Counted from the stretch's first letter, positions 1-8,058 are shown. The stretch: 64,000 nt of DNA from Sphaerisporangium krabiense (GCF_014200435.1 NZ_JACHBR010000001.1:5956001-6020000), one strand, 5' to 3'. The notes: generated by a model from the sequence alone, not told the origin. A program made the numbers and translations.

Positions 1-562
1 CCTCGGATGGGTCCGCAGTGTGGTTGCCCGTGTGGCCGGTGGAGGTCAGTGCGGCATGTGCCGGTTCTGCCAGTTCGGAACGCGGTTGCTCCGCCGGTCC
101 GGAGTCGAGGCCGGTGCGGTCGGGGACCAGTTCGGCATCAAGCACCGCCACCGCAGCGGGAGACTCGGCAGGGGCGGGAGTGTGGCCGGCGCGACGCTCC
201 AGCATGGACATCGCGATCAGGAACGCCCCCGCGGGGGTGGCGGCCAGGATCCACCCCCAGGGGTTACGGTCGGCTTCGGCGAGGTTGGCGGCCAGGGTGA
301 GCACGATCCCGCCGGTCAGGACCAGGGACGGCCACGACAGCAGGCCACGGCGCAGACGGCCGGTGCGTTTGTCGCGCTGGATCTCCCGGGCGGCCATGAC
401 GCACATCAGGTCGATGCACACCGCGACCGCCCAGGCCCGCCACTCGGTTTGACCATGCTTGGCCGCAAGCTTGCTGATGTGGTCGAAGGACCCGACCGCG
501 GCGATACCGGCAAGTACCATGACCGGGCCGTTGTCCATCAGCGCGGCTTTGATCCGGCGCAT
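1..562 (-). CDS. DUF2637 / SpdB-like membrane protein of an AICE (partial, C-terminus off the left edge)
   Basis: I translated this gene from the minus strand. ATG at 562 has an AGGAG ribosome site about 10 bases upstream, and the frame stays open to position 1. The first ~60 residues include a hydrophobic stretch (MVLAGIAAVGSF), then a membrane segment (AWAVAVCIDLMCVMAA), a basic loop (QRDKRTGRLRR) and two more segments (LVLTGGIVLTLAANL and ILAATPAGAFLIAMSML). An Ala/Pro-rich tail follows. This layout is that of DUF2637 proteins, which in actinomycete conjugative elements lie next to the FtsK-like translocase and are thought to help plasmid spreading (Spd proteins). It follows the translocase by 89 bases on the same strand, presumably in one operon. 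The gene is truncated only by the window edge. Confidence 0.75.
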   Translation of the reverse strand, partial: MRRIKAALMDNGPVMVLAGIAAVGSFDHISKLAAKHGQTEWRAWAVAVCIDLMCVMAAREIQRDKRTGRLRRGLLSWPSLVLTGGIVLTLAANLAEADRNPWGWILAATPAGAFLIAMSMLERRAGHTPAPAESPAAVAVLDAELVPDRTGLDSGPAEQPRSELAEPAHAALTSTGHTGNHTADPSE

Positions 563-651
563 GGCCGACACTGCTCCTTTCCGGTTTTCGGCATGGCTCA
601 GCTAGGGAGGTGGCGCGATCGGGGCTCACGCCAGGCCCGTACGGCGGGAGA

Positions 652-1818
652 TCAGACCGGGAGGTCTTCCAGGTCCGGGATGGTGAACTCGTCCATCTCG
701 GAGTCGTCCACGTCACCGGCCGAGCCGGCGCCCCGAGTGAGATCGGCCCAGGACGGGGTCAGGTGGGCGTACTCGGCGGCGGCAGCTTCGGCCTGTTCCT
801 CGGTGACGTGCACCGAGCGCATCCGATGCCAGCGCCCTTCACTGCCGATGACGATGGCGGTTCCGGGCATGGCGGGGGAGATCTGCCGCGCGGCCACCAG
901 GGCGCCGGCGTCCATGTCGCCAAGTGCCATCTTGGCGGTCTCGTCATCGTTGACCATGTGGCAGATCCGCCCGGTGAGCTGCGCACGCAGCGCGGTCACC
1001 CCCGGACCGAGGTCCGAGCCGACCCGTTGCCCGCAGATCTTCAAGTAGATCCCGAACGCCCGTCCGAGCTGAGCGATACGCAGCAGGCGCGTGGCGACCG
1101 CCGCGACCTCTTCCTTCTCCGACTTCGGATCGGCCATCAAGAACAGTTCGGCGACCTCGTCCACCAGCACCACGATCGGCATCGGCCGCGCCGACTCCGG
1201 CAGACGCGGGTGCCAGATGTTCTTCACTCGGTGCGCCCGGCACAGAGCCATCCGGGACTTGATGATGCCGATCAAGTCGGCCAGCAGCTCGGCGCACTCA
1301 GCACGCTCGGTGGCCAGCGCCGACATGCGTGCCTGGTACGGGGTGAATTCGACTCCGCCTTTGAGGTCGAAGCCGACCAGCGCCACCGGTTGCGGGGCAA
1401 GCCCCACGATCAGCACATTGGCCAGGTTCGACTTTCCCGACTGGGTGGCGCCGACGTTCAGCCAGTGCGGCACCGCGCGGAAGTCGATGGCGAACGGCGT
1501 CCCGGTGTCCAGCAGCCCGACCCGCACCCGCAAGAGCCCGTCCGACAGCACCGGGATCGACACCCGATCAAGCGGATCGGACAGCGTGGCGACGAGCGTG
1601 ACCTTTCCCGGACGCCAGGAGACCAGGCGCACACTGTGCACCTTCCAGGCGTGCGCCAGCTTGTCCAGCACCCGCGCATAGTCCTCGGGAGTCTGGCCGT
1701 CGTGCAGCCGTACCGATACCCGGAAACCGAGCTTGGTCGGCCGGATCAGCCCCAGCCGGGGCGCGCGTTCGACCTCCACCCGGCGGATCCGGCGCTTCTG
1801 CTTGAGGATCAGCGTCAC
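652..1818 (-). CDS. FtsK/SpoIIIE-family DNA translocase (TraB-type conjugation ATPase)
   Basis: This 388-residue protein has Walker A GATQSGKS at residues 123-130 and Walker B IVVLVDE at 215-221, the FtsK/SpoIIIE core. The family pumps double-stranded DNA; in mycelial actinomycetes the TraB version alone moves the conjugative element between cells. The N-terminal ~115 residues are a poorly conserved beta-rich domain, and there is no large membrane domain, as is usual for AICE versions. The start is GTG, 3 bases after the stop of the upstream small gene, so translation is probably coupled. The next gene downstream is the DUF2637 protein. Family assignment is firm; the role in transfer is inferred from context. 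Confidence 0.9.
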   Translation of the reverse strand: MTLILKQKRRIRRVEVERAPRLGLIRPTKLGFRVSVRLHDGQTPEDYARVLDKLAHAWKVHSVRLVSWRPGKVTLVATLSDPLDRVSIPVLSDGLLRVRVGLLDTGTPFAIDFRAVPHWLNVGATQSGKSNLANVLIVGLAPQPVALVGFDLKGGVEFTPYQARMSALATERAECAELLADLIGIIKSRMALCRAHRVKNIWHPRLPESARPMPIVVLVDEVAELFLMADPKSEKEEVAAVATRLLRIAQLGRAFGIYLKICGQRVGSDLGPGVTALRAQLTGRICHMVNDDETAKMALGDMDAGALVAARQISPAMPGTAIVIGSEGRWHRMRSVHVTEEQAEAAAAEYAHLTPSWADLTRGAGSAGDVDDSEMDEFTIPDLEDLPV

Positions 1819-1821
1819 CGC

Positions 1822-2040
1822 TCAGCCCCCCAAACCGGGGAACGTCCAGCGGAACCGGCGACGCCGACGAGCCAGGCCACAGCCGGCCGCCACCGCACGC
1901 CAGGTGGCGTAGATACCGATCAGCCGCAACGGGTACCCGACCAGCAGCCAGTACGACACCGGATGGACCTTGCGCCATCCCCAGCGCACCACGCTCACGA
2001 TCAGGACGATCACGGCCACGCGAAACAGGATGTCGGCCAT
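1822..2040 (-). CDS. Small membrane protein upstream of the translocase
   Basis: This 72-residue protein has a hydrophobic N-terminus (VAVIVLIVSVV), a second hydrophobic patch (YWLLVGYPLRLIGIYATW) and an Arg-rich C-terminus. AGGAGG precedes the ATG by 9 bases. Its stop is 3 bases before the GTG of the translocase gene. Small membrane proteins in this position are common in actinomycete integrative elements and may be Spd-like helpers of transfer. I do not recognise a named family. Confidence 0.7.
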   Translation of the reverse strand: MADILFRVAVIVLIVSVVRWGWRKVHPVSYWLLVGYPLRLIGIYATWRAVAAGCGLARRRRRFRWTFPGLGG

Positions 2041-2132
2041 ACTGGAGTACCTCCTTTCCTTCCCTTACAGGTGGATGGGAGACCCCGGAGCGGTCGGAGC
2101 CGCCAAGCACAGCCGCTCCGGGGGATGAGCCT

Positions 2133-2318
2133 TCAGAACAGGGGAAGCGTCGCCGGCGGCGGGTCGGGCAGACGGCGCAGGCCCCGAAACGGGCGAACCA
2201 CCTTCGTGCCGTCCGCGCGGCGGATCAGGACGTTCCGCGGACCGCCGCCCGGCCCCCACTGGATCAGGACCGTCACCGGTTCCCCGCGCTCCAGATAGGT
2301 ACGGCCGACGATGCCCAT
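2133..2318 (-). CDS. Small conserved AICE protein of unknown function
   Basis: This protein has 61 residues. Its ATG overlaps the stop of the upstream gene (TGATG), so translation is coupled. The sequence is basic and soluble-looking, with a central beta-like stretch (PVTVLIQWGPGGG) and a Pro-rich tail. An in-frame start further upstream would overlap the preceding gene and is not needed. I do not recognise the family. It lies in the promoter-proximal part of the AICE operon. Confidence 0.6.
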   Translation of the reverse strand: MGIVGRTYLERGEPVTVLIQWGPGGGPRNVLIRRADGTKVVRPFRGLRRLPDPPPATLPLF

Positions 2319-2671
2319 CAGGACGACGGCCCGTTGCCCGAGCCGTTCGCCGGCGCGTTGACCGGGCGGATCGCCTCGCAACGAAACCCCATGCCCGAGC
2401 GTCCGTTCATCGACCAGTAGAACGCCGACAGCCCCACCGGACGGACCTGGATGCCCTCGGGGATCTTCGGGAAGTCCACCGACGGGAAGGTCACCGTGAT
2501 GACCGGGTTCCGCCGGTCGTCGTTCGGCTTGGGCAGCAGCGGAATCGTGTACAGCTCCCGCCCCTCCCTGTCGGTCTTGATCTCGCCCGTGTCGCGGTCG
2601 GCCAACTTGGCCTCCGGCTCACCGGCGACGATGAACGCCAGGTTGGCGATGTCCACCGGAATGTTCCGCAT
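2318..2671 (-). CDS. Possible Pra-like AICE regulatory/accessory protein
   Basis: This 117-residue protein starts at ATG 2671 behind a strong GGAGGGG site. It has a charged stretch (DRDTGEIKTDREG) followed by beta-type segments (NPVITVTFPSVDF, GIQVRPVGLSAFYW) and a flexible Asn/Gly/Ser tail. The position, directly behind the repressor-controlled promoter and divergent from the GntR gene, together with the general look resembles Pra, the activator of replication and excision in pSAM2-type elements. That resemblance is from memory and weak. It is the first gene of the minus-strand operon that runs to the left edge. Confidence 0.5.
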   Translation of the reverse strand: MRNIPVDIANLAFIVAGEPEAKLADRDTGEIKTDREGRELYTIPLLPKPNDDRRNPVITVTFPSVDFPKIPEGIQVRPVGLSAFYWSMNGRSGMGFRCEAIRPVNAPANGSGNGPSS

Positions 2672-2689
2672 GTCCCCTCCGTTGTCTCG

Positions 2690-2781
2690 ATAGTGCTACC
2701 ACTATAAAACCTCTTGACCAACGATCTGTCAATAGAGCTAGCACTATTGCCCTAGAGATCGCATTCTCCCAGGTAGCGCTA
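2690..2781. promoter_or_regulatory. Divergent AICE control region: three palindromic operators over a consensus promoter
   Basis: The 139-base gap between the Pra-like and GntR genes holds three inverted repeats: 2690-2705 (ATAGTGCTACCACTAT), 2731-2748 (AATAGAGCTAGCACTATT) and a shorter core at 2774-2781 (TAGCGCTA). Their centres are about 42 and 38 bases apart, close to four helical turns. On the minus strand a perfect -35 TTGACA (2727-2732) and a -10-like TTTATA/TTTTAT (about 2704-2709) overlap the first two palindromes. This is the expected layout for a GntR/KorSA-type repressor that shuts off the transfer/replication operon and probably itself. Confidence 0.75.
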
Positions 2782-2810
2782 GCCTTATTGGCAGATAGGA
2801 AGGAAGTCAG

Positions 2811-3581
2811 ATGGCCATCGGGTATCGAGAGCTTGCCAACGTGCTCCGCTCTCGCATCGAGGACGGGACGTACCCGACCGACGAGAGCAAGACCTTGCCC
2901 AAGCATGAGGAACTCGCCGAAGAGTTCGAGGTGAACGTCAAGACCGTCCGGCAGGCCATCCGACTACTCGAAGCCGAAGGTCTTGTGACGGTGATCCGCC
3001 GGCGAGGCACGGTCATCCGCCCCCGACCCCGGATGAAGCGCCAGGGCGCCGAACGGTACGCCAAGAGCAAGTGGAAGTTCGGCTTGGTGGCGTTCGCCGC
3101 GGACAGAGAGGTCTCCGGACGCACATGGAGCCCAAGCGACCAGACGAATAAGGTCCGTAAGGTCCACGCTGATAAGGACGTTGCTGAGGCGCTCGGGCTG
3201 CCCGAAGGATCGCCGGTGTACGAGCGGGCGCGCTTGGTGAAGGACGGCGCGACACCTACTCACACCCTCACGAGCTACTACCGACCCGAGCACGTTGAAG
3301 GCACTCCGCTCGTCGACCCAACACCAGGGCCGGCGGGGTACGGAGGAGGATTCGCAGTCCTGACGCTGCAAGGCTTCGAACCCGACAACATCACCGAATC
3401 TCTGCAAGCGCGCATGCCCACCCCGGATGAGATCGATGAATTGCAACTCCCTGTCGGACAGCCTGTGGTGGTTCTCAAACGTCTGACCTTCACCCGCGAC
3501 GGCCAAGTCGTTGAGTTCGCCCGCGGGGTGCACTCCGCTGCCCACTTCGAGTGGTCCTATAACTTCAAGATTCCCGACTGA
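2811..3581 (+). CDS. GntR/HutC-family repressor with UTRA domain (KorSA-like)
   Basis: This 256-residue protein has a GntR winged helix at residues ~5-70 (ELAEEFEVNVKTVRQAIRLL is the recognition region) and a UTRA ligand-binding domain from about residue 90 to the end. Strong RBS GGAAGGA precedes ATG. HutC-type GntR proteins in AICEs and Streptomyces plasmids (KorSA and relatives) repress pra and transfer functions. Here the gene is divergent from that operon with palindromes between them. The YdcF and Nudix genes follow at 9 and 11 bases and are probably cotranscribed. Target and ligand are inferred. Confidence 0.85.
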   Translation: MAIGYRELANVLRSRIEDGTYPTDESKTLPKHEELAEEFEVNVKTVRQAIRLLEAEGLVTVIRRRGTVIRPRPRMKRQGAERYAKSKWKFGLVAFAADREVSGRTWSPSDQTNKVRKVHADKDVAEALGLPEGSPVYERARLVKDGATPTHTLTSYYRPEHVEGTPLVDPTPGPAGYGGGFAVLTLQGFEPDNITESLQARMPTPDEIDELQLPVGQPVVVLKRLTFTRDGQVVEFARGVHSAAHFEWSYNFKIPD

Positions 3582-3590
3582 GGAGGTTGC

Positions 3591-4256
3591 ATGACCGCCA
3601 ATTCCGCAGTCATACCCAAAGATGTGTGGTCTGATCTCGAAATACTTTGGGACTACCATGACATGCACCACGAGCTGCGTGAATCCGATATCGGCATCGG
3701 CCTGGGGAGCCACGACATCGGAGTCGCACTCTATGCCGCAGACTTGTACAAGAAAGGACTCTACCCGCGGATCGTGTTCAGCGGTGCAAACGCTCCGACG
3801 ACTATTGAACGTTTCCCGAGAGGGGAAGCGGTTCAGTATCGCGAGAAGGCCATAGAGCTAGGCGTCCCGGGCGAAGCGATTCTGATCGAGACCAAGTCGA
3901 CAAATACGGCGGAAAACTTTCAGTTTACCCGCGAACTGTTGTCCGAGCAGGACATACATGTCGATTCAGCCACACTGATATCTAGGCCCTACCAACAGCG
4001 GCGTGCCTACGCCACATGCAAGAAGTTGTGGCCAGAACTCACCGTAACATGCACGTCGCTGCCTCTACCGTTGCCGGACTACATCGAGTTCATCGGCGAT
4101 GCGAACAGAGTGATCAACATGATCGTTGGGGACACTCAACGAATCATCGAGCTACCACAATCCGGGTACGCGATCCCGCAAGAGATGCCGTCAGAAGTTC
4201 ATGATGCCTACGAGCGCCTCATCCAGGCCGGCTATACGAGCAGGCTCATCAAGTAG
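3591..4256 (+). CDS. YdcF-family (DUF218) protein
   Basis: This 221-residue protein has the DUF218/YdcF core: a glycine-rich first strand and loop (GIGLGSHDIGVALYAADL), then PRIVFSGANAPTT, and the later ESTNTAEN-like element (ETKSTNTAENFQFTREL). Members bind nucleotides or adenosylated compounds, but their reaction is unclear. GGAGG lies 5 bases before the ATG. The gene lies between the GntR regulator and a Nudix hydrolase with short gaps, an arrangement common as AICE cargo. GC content is lower than in the chromosomal genes to the right, in keeping with mobile origin. Family assignment is good; function is unknown. Confidence 0.8.
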   Translation: MTANSAVIPKDVWSDLEILWDYHDMHHELRESDIGIGLGSHDIGVALYAADLYKKGLYPRIVFSGANAPTTIERFPRGEAVQYREKAIELGVPGEAILIETKSTNTAENFQFTRELLSEQDIHVDSATLISRPYQQRRAYATCKKLWPELTVTCTSLPLPLPDYIEFIGDANRVINMIVGDTQRIIELPQSGYAIPQEMPSEVHDAYERLIQAGYTSRLIK

Positions 4257-4267
4257 GAGACCCGCCG

Positions 4268-4693
4268 ATGGCAGAGCTACCACGACACTCGGTCAGTGTC
4301 ACCGCGGTTGTCCTCCATCCAGTCGGACGTGTGCTCGCAATCCAGCGTGCAGACGATGGGCGTTGGGTGCCCCCAGGTGGCGTTGTAGAGCTAGACGAGA
4401 CGCCGGAACATGCGGTGATTCGCGAAGTGCTAGAAGAGACCGGCGTTCAGATCAAGCCGGACGTTCTCACGGGTGTGTACAAGAACATGGTTCTTGGCGT
4501 GGTGTCCCTGACCTACCGGTGTCACCCGATCGGCGGCGAGCCGCATCCCAGTGACGAGGCACTCCAGTCGGCTTGGCTCACCCTCGATGAGGTGAAAGAC
4601 CGGATGCCCGAAGCCAGAGCTATCCGCGTTCTGGACGCACTTCGAAGCGACGGCCCGTTCGTACGTGTCCACGACGGTTCGCGACTGTTGTAG
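4268..4693 (+). CDS. Nudix hydrolase
   Basis: This 141-residue protein carries a complete Nudix box at residues 38-60. Starting at G38 it reads Gx5E, then seven residues and REVLEETGV, so every consensus position is kept. Nudix enzymes cleave nucleoside diphosphates linked to another group, using Mg2+ bound by the REUxEE glutamates. The start ATG has GGAGA upstream. It is the last gene of the GntR-YdcF-Nudix plus-strand unit. The substrate cannot be told from sequence; a role in cleaning damaged nucleotides or modulating a signal during element transfer is speculation. Confidence 0.9.
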   Translation: MAELPRHSVSVTAVVLHPVGRVLAIQRADDGRWVPPGGVVELDETPEHAVIREVLEETGVQIKPDVLTGVYKNMVLGVVSLTYRCHPIGGEPHPSDEALQSAWLTLDEVKDRMPEARAIRVLDALRSDGPFVRVHDGSRLL

Positions 4694-5808
4694 CCGAACC
4701 CTGAGCACCGACCTGTTACCAGTTTCCCTACGTCTTCAAGCCCGCCGCTTCGCGTCGGGACCGGCCGCCTCGGGCCGGGGCGGCAGAAGAAGGGAAGAGG
4801 AGGGGGAGGACTCTTGCGGACGCTGACTGTAGGAGCTGACGGAGGTTCGCAGGAGGGAACCCCGCCGAGAAGGGATGAGGGTACGGCGAGGGGTTGAGCA
4901 GGCGGTGAGGTGTCGACCCAGGCCACCAAGGGGCGAGGAGGGTGCGGGCACAGCGCAGCCCTTAATGCCATTCACGGCCCTGCATGTCCAAGACCTGCCC
5001 GAAACTCCATGAAGGGTTCGGGGGCCGCGCTCGCCCGCCGGCTGCTGCGGCTCTTCGGCCGGTCAGCCGGCAGCGGCGCGCCCCCGCGCCGCAAGCGACG
5101 CGGTGGTGAGGCGGCTGCCGATTGCTTGGTGCCGATGGGGATCTCTCGCCAGGGGGTGAAGGGAGAGACAAGACACCGAGGCTGAGCCAGGGCCGGACAT
5201 CAAGACTCGGAGAGCACGACAGACGCCGAGGCGAAGAAGACGGCGGAAGGGGAAGGGGCGGAGGGAAAGAAATATGGGGCTCCGCCCCAAACCCCGGCCC
5301 TCCTCGGAGATGGGGGAGGAGGTGCAAAGTGTGCGGGTGGCGGGGTGGTCCATCTCCTCGTCGGTCACCACAAGGGATGCCAGACCGTCCACCCAGGGTC
5401 AAGCCGTCCTGTGACCGCAGGACAACCAGCGTGCGAGGAACGGCGACCGGGACACTGGAACACGCGAAGGACGACTTGACCCTGGGCAGCCGGCCCGGCA
5501 TGGCTACGCCTGCCCGACGAGGAGATGAACCACTTCTCGGCGACGGCTGACGTCGAAGCTTCTAAAACAACCTGAGTAACATTCGGTGACACGGTGCTGG
5601 TCGTTTCGGCCGTGATGATGATGCTCGGTGTGATCAGCAGGGGAAGGCGCCTGAGAGTCGCTGACTGGGTGATCAATCCTCCCGAAATAGCGCGTGGGGA
5701 ACGGTGATCGGTACGTGGGACGCCGGCGTCGACAAGGATACGAGGGAGGTAGGACCCGGGTCGCCAGCTCGACATGATTGCGCCTGCCCGACGATGAGAC
5801 GGGCCGTA
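4694..5808. other. Gene-free 1.1 kb stretch of the AICE
   Basis: No convincing coding frame is seen on either strand. The stretch is purine-skewed (GAAG/GAGG runs at 4785-4815 and 5225-5270). It contains a short hairpin at 5275-5289 (TGGGGC-TCC-GCCCCA) and the degenerate repeat at ~5440-5530. A third, weaker echo (TGCGCCTGCCCGACGA) lies at ~5780. Such non-coding skewed DNA in an AICE could hold the cis-acting transfer locus, but I cannot show that. Confidence 0.5.
5440..5530 (+). repeat. Degenerate direct repeat, copy 1 (copy 2 at ~21615-21715)
   Basis: The segment around GGAACACGCGAAGGACGACT through TGCCCGACGAGGAGA recurs as GGAACACGTGAAGGACGACT through TGCCTGACGAGGAGA near 21.64-21.71 kb, in the same orientation. 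Agreement by eye is about three quarters with small indels. It matches no gene. Both copies lie in DNA I attribute to mobile elements. Confidence 0.6.
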
Positions 5809-6510
5809 CTACGGTGATTCTGGTCCTGCTTGGCCAGGGTGCTCTTTATTCTCATCATATAAGAGGTTGAAGCGATCTATATGTCGAGTAGTCAGTAGTT
5901 TAATGAGGGTTGCGCTCCATATCACCTGCTCATCGGCGAGGTTGCGCAGCTCCTGGGCCACTGGAGCTCCGGCAGGATGAGCCAAGATGACTCTGCAGCC
6001 AAGCTGCTGAACTGCCCGTATAGCCTCAGCTAAGTCTCGATCGCCAGCTACTAGAACGATTGTGTCACATGCGTTTTGTTGAACAAATCTCATCATATCG
6101 AGAACGATTAGAGTGTCTACGCCCTTTTGTTCATACAGTGTTTCTAGGTTGAAGTTGGCCATTAGCTCTGAATAATCTATGCCCATTTTCTCGGCGGCAC
6201 GCCTGAGCAGTCCCTTGTGCTCGAATGGCAAAGTTTGTGCGTGTCCTAGGCGAAGTTGCAATCCTGGGCATTTCTCCAGTTCCGCAAAACGCTCCCGTTG
6301 TGGATGTCTTAACTTTTCTCCCTCTGGGTAGGCGCCGTCATACCAATAGCAGCGCACAAAAGGCGTCTCCATGCGGACGGCTGCGGTATTGAGCCATCCC
6401 ACTAACTCGCGACCCTCAAAGCGTACTTGGCTAACGGGGACGTTGAGAGTGCGCGCAGCGGATGCATTAATGAATCCAGCATCTATCATACCGATAAGCC
6501 GGGACTTCAC
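5809..6510 (-). CDS. NYN-domain (PIN-like) putative ribonuclease
   Basis: This 233-residue protein has the features of a NYN/LabA-like domain: Asp10 in GMIDAGFIN, Asp132 in KGVDTLIVLDMM with Asp138 after it, and the GDRDL signature with Asp157 and Asp159. These acidic residues form the metal site of PIN-fold nucleases. The C-terminal ~40 residues are a charged extension. Base composition is clearly lower in GC than the surrounding genes, suggesting recent import. It is divergent from the next gene with only 67 bases between the proposed starts, so the two may share a promoter region. Nuclease activity is inferred from the fold only. Confidence 0.75.
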   Translation of the reverse strand: MKSRLIGMIDAGFINASAARTLNVPVSQVRFEGRELVGWLNTAAVRMETPFVRCYWYDGAYPEGEKLRHPQRERFAELEKCPGLQLRLGHAQTLPFEHKGLLRRAAEKMGIDYSELMANFNLETLYEQKGVDTLIVLDMMRFVQQNACDTIVLVAGDRDLAEAIRAVQQLGCRVILAHPAGAPVAQELRNLADEQVIWSATLIKLLTTRHIDRFNLLYDENKEHPGQAGPESP

Positions 6511-6577
6511 TGCCTAGCTCCCTAATGTACGTGATCTTCATGTAGGCTGTATGGGCCGAAGTAGCAGGAGGTTGAAG

Positions 6578-7051
6578 ATGGTCAAGCAGCCTGATGAGCC
6601 AGACTATGTCATCGTGGATCATAGCGAAGATTACCCTGTGCCAGTTCGCGCTGGTGGCGTCGATAAGTTGCTCGCCTACTTGAGCATATACGTAGAAGTG
6701 GCTCAGGCAGGGTTGGGTGTAGCTCTGGTGTTACCCGGGGGCATGCTGCACGGAATCCTTATAGGACCCTCGGCCTGGTACAAGGAATGGTTCGAAAGCA
6801 TGAAAAAGGCGGGTGAAGGTGGAGTAGTGACGCATACCGTCATGTGGAACACCTTTGCGGCTTCTGGGCAGATTAACGATAAAGGCGCATTGATCGATCA
6901 CAAGGATGAATATCTCCACATAAAGGATGGAGTGCTCGTAACTGGTGACAATCGGACAAATGCCATGCCATGGAGAGTGAAACTCACCTCTGTTGCAGCA
7001 TGGAGTCTCGGCAGCAGTCCACCCTCGTCAGATGAGGCCCATCGAGACTAA
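6578..7051 (+). CDS. Protein with faint GvpU-like core, partner of the NYN gene
   Basis: I choose ATG 6578 because AGGAGG lies 6 bases upstream; an in-frame ATG at 6551 has none. The 157-residue product has an amphipathic/hydrophobic core (LAYLSIYVEVAQAGLGVALV), a glycine turn (LPGGMLHGILIGPS), a later segment (YLHIKDGVLVTGD) and WRVKLTSVAAWSLGS near the C-terminus. The order of these parts resembles GvpU, a gas-vesicle accessory protein, but no gas-vesicle gene is nearby, so the function is open. Codon usage is unlike the rest of the window. The pair with the NYN gene ends 126 bases before the tRNA-derived attachment site. Confidence 0.6.
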   Translation: MVKQPDEPDYVIVDHSEDYPVPVRAGGVDKLLAYLSIYVEVAQAGLGVALVLPGGMLHGILIGPSAWYKEWFESMKKAGEGGVVTHTVMWNTFAASGQINDKGALIDHKDEYLHIKDGVLVTGDNRTNAMPWRVKLTSVAAWSLGSSPPSSDEAHRD

Positions 7052-7177
7052 GCCGCTGAGGTGGGGACCAGTTCGGGACCACACGTCATGCATGTTGATG
7101 AACGAACCGCAGGTCGCGGCACGGCGTTCGCTGCTCCCTGAATGCCGTTGAGCTGCGAAAGCGCCTGCTCCATAGTC

Positions 7178-7220
7178 CTGGGGGTCAAGGGGTCGCAGGT
7201 TCAAATCCTGTCGTCCCGAC
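7178..7220 (+). other. Putative att site: 3' half of a tRNA-Pro(GGG) gene
   Basis: From the anticodon loop onward the sequence is tRNA-like: loop CTGGGGG (anticodon GGG), stem TCAAG, T arm GCAGG-TTCAAAT-CCTGT, acceptor strand CGTCCCG and discriminator A. The bases upstream do not form the 5' half, so this is not a working tRNA. pSAM2-type elements recombine within the 3' half of tRNA-Pro, leaving such a copy at the distal end. It lies at the right end of the AICE and immediately before an integrase remnant. Confidence 0.8.
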
Positions 7221-7228
7221 AGACGAAA

Positions 7229-7274
7229 AGGTCTGTCGATCCGAGGGAAACCTCAGGTCAACAGACCTTTCTTA
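7229..7274 (+). terminator. Hairpin terminator behind the tRNA half
   Basis: AGGTCTGT (7229-7236) pairs with ACAGACCT (7261-7268), with an inner GAGG/CCTC stem, followed by TTCTT. An overlapping smaller hairpin (GACAGAC/GTCTGTC, 7218-7237) starts in the tRNA acceptor end. The same structure follows the tRNA half near 21.45 kb. Confidence 0.65.
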
Positions 7275-7705
7275 ATGTCGGCTAGATCGTCGGGCGTCTC
7301 TAGACCGCCCGCAACCGGGGACCACTCGGCCATCCAGGTCAGGCCCGTGTGCCGGAGATCGTGGCGCCGAAGATGCTCGAACCCCAGTTTGGTCACCACC
7401 TCATCCCAATGGGTCGCGTCCCGGAGAACCGCGGTGGTGATCCGACCGCCGCGCGGCCCGGTGAACAGCCTGCCCGCCGGGTCCGAGCCGAGCGCATCGA
7501 GCCGACGAGCTACCAGGTCCCGAATCTCTGCGATCAACGGGACCTTACGAGCCCGCTTCCCTTTCGTGCCCTTGTCCGCCAGGCCGCCGGGACTGGGCGT
7601 GGTCTGACGGCGAACCGTCCAGGTCCACGAGGCGCGGTCGATGTCACCGGCCCGTACCCCGGCCACCTCACCTGAAGCGAGCACTGATTCACCAGCGGTG
7701 TAGCC
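7253..7705 (-). pseudogene. Tyrosine recombinase (AICE integrase) remnant
   Basis: The C-terminal half is recognisable: ASGEVAGVRAGDIDRA (the Arg-I region is degenerate), KKGKRARKVPL-like beta hairpin, GRLFTGPRGG and the HDLRHTGLTW box with catalytic His and Arg. The segment that should follow, with the second His and the nucleophilic Tyr, is missing. The frame jumps straight to a tail (SPVAGGLETPDDLADIKKGLL) that also occurs in a second remnant at 21.49 kb. N-terminal sequence upstream of ~7705 is out of frame. An intact enzyme has ~380-450 residues, so this is dead. It lies directly beside the tRNA half in the orientation usual for such integrases. Confidence 0.8.
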
Positions 7706-7936
7706 CTGCCCGACGCAGCTCCAGTGGCCGACGACGAGGGTTGTGGCTTCGCTGTGAGGACCGGTTCTGCGGGCGGCGCGGTAGCGGTACGGATCAGGTG
7801 TGCGGCGTGGTCGGTGACGCCGAGACGGTTCAGCCGGGCCAGGTCGCAGGGGCGGATACGGCGGTCCAGGGGGCCGGAGGTCTCGGCGGCAGCCCGCGCC
7901 GAACTGGTCCGTGGATGCTCGCTCGTGCCGGAGCGT

Positions 7937-8058
7937 TAAGTCACACGAACCAATGGCTCTGTACGGGATATATCCAGTCAAACCTTTGTCGTGCGATCCA
8001 GATTCTCAGGCTCAACCCGGCGAAAGTAAGAAATGTCCGCTCCACTGGAGAGCCGAGA
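7937..8058 (+). repeat. ~120-base dispersed repeat, copy A (inverted copy at 23403-23526)
   Basis: AAGTCACACGAACCAATG starts both copies. Further shared blocks are TGCGATCCAGA, TCAGGCT and GAAAGT(A/G)AGAAA(T/C)GTCCGC. By eye about 80% of positions agree, with one indel, over ~110 bases. It lies between the integrase remnant and the end of the crotonase gene. No gene or known RNA is recognised. Confidence 0.7.

Noticed and set aside
5275-5289. Short hairpin TGGGGCTCCGCCCCA as a terminator
   Set aside because: Six base pairs, no T-run, and no gene ending close by; mentioned only within the gene-free stretch.
7178-7220. Functional tRNA-Pro gene
   Set aside because: No 5' half (acceptor, D arm, 5' anticodon stem) lies upstream, so only the 3' half is present.
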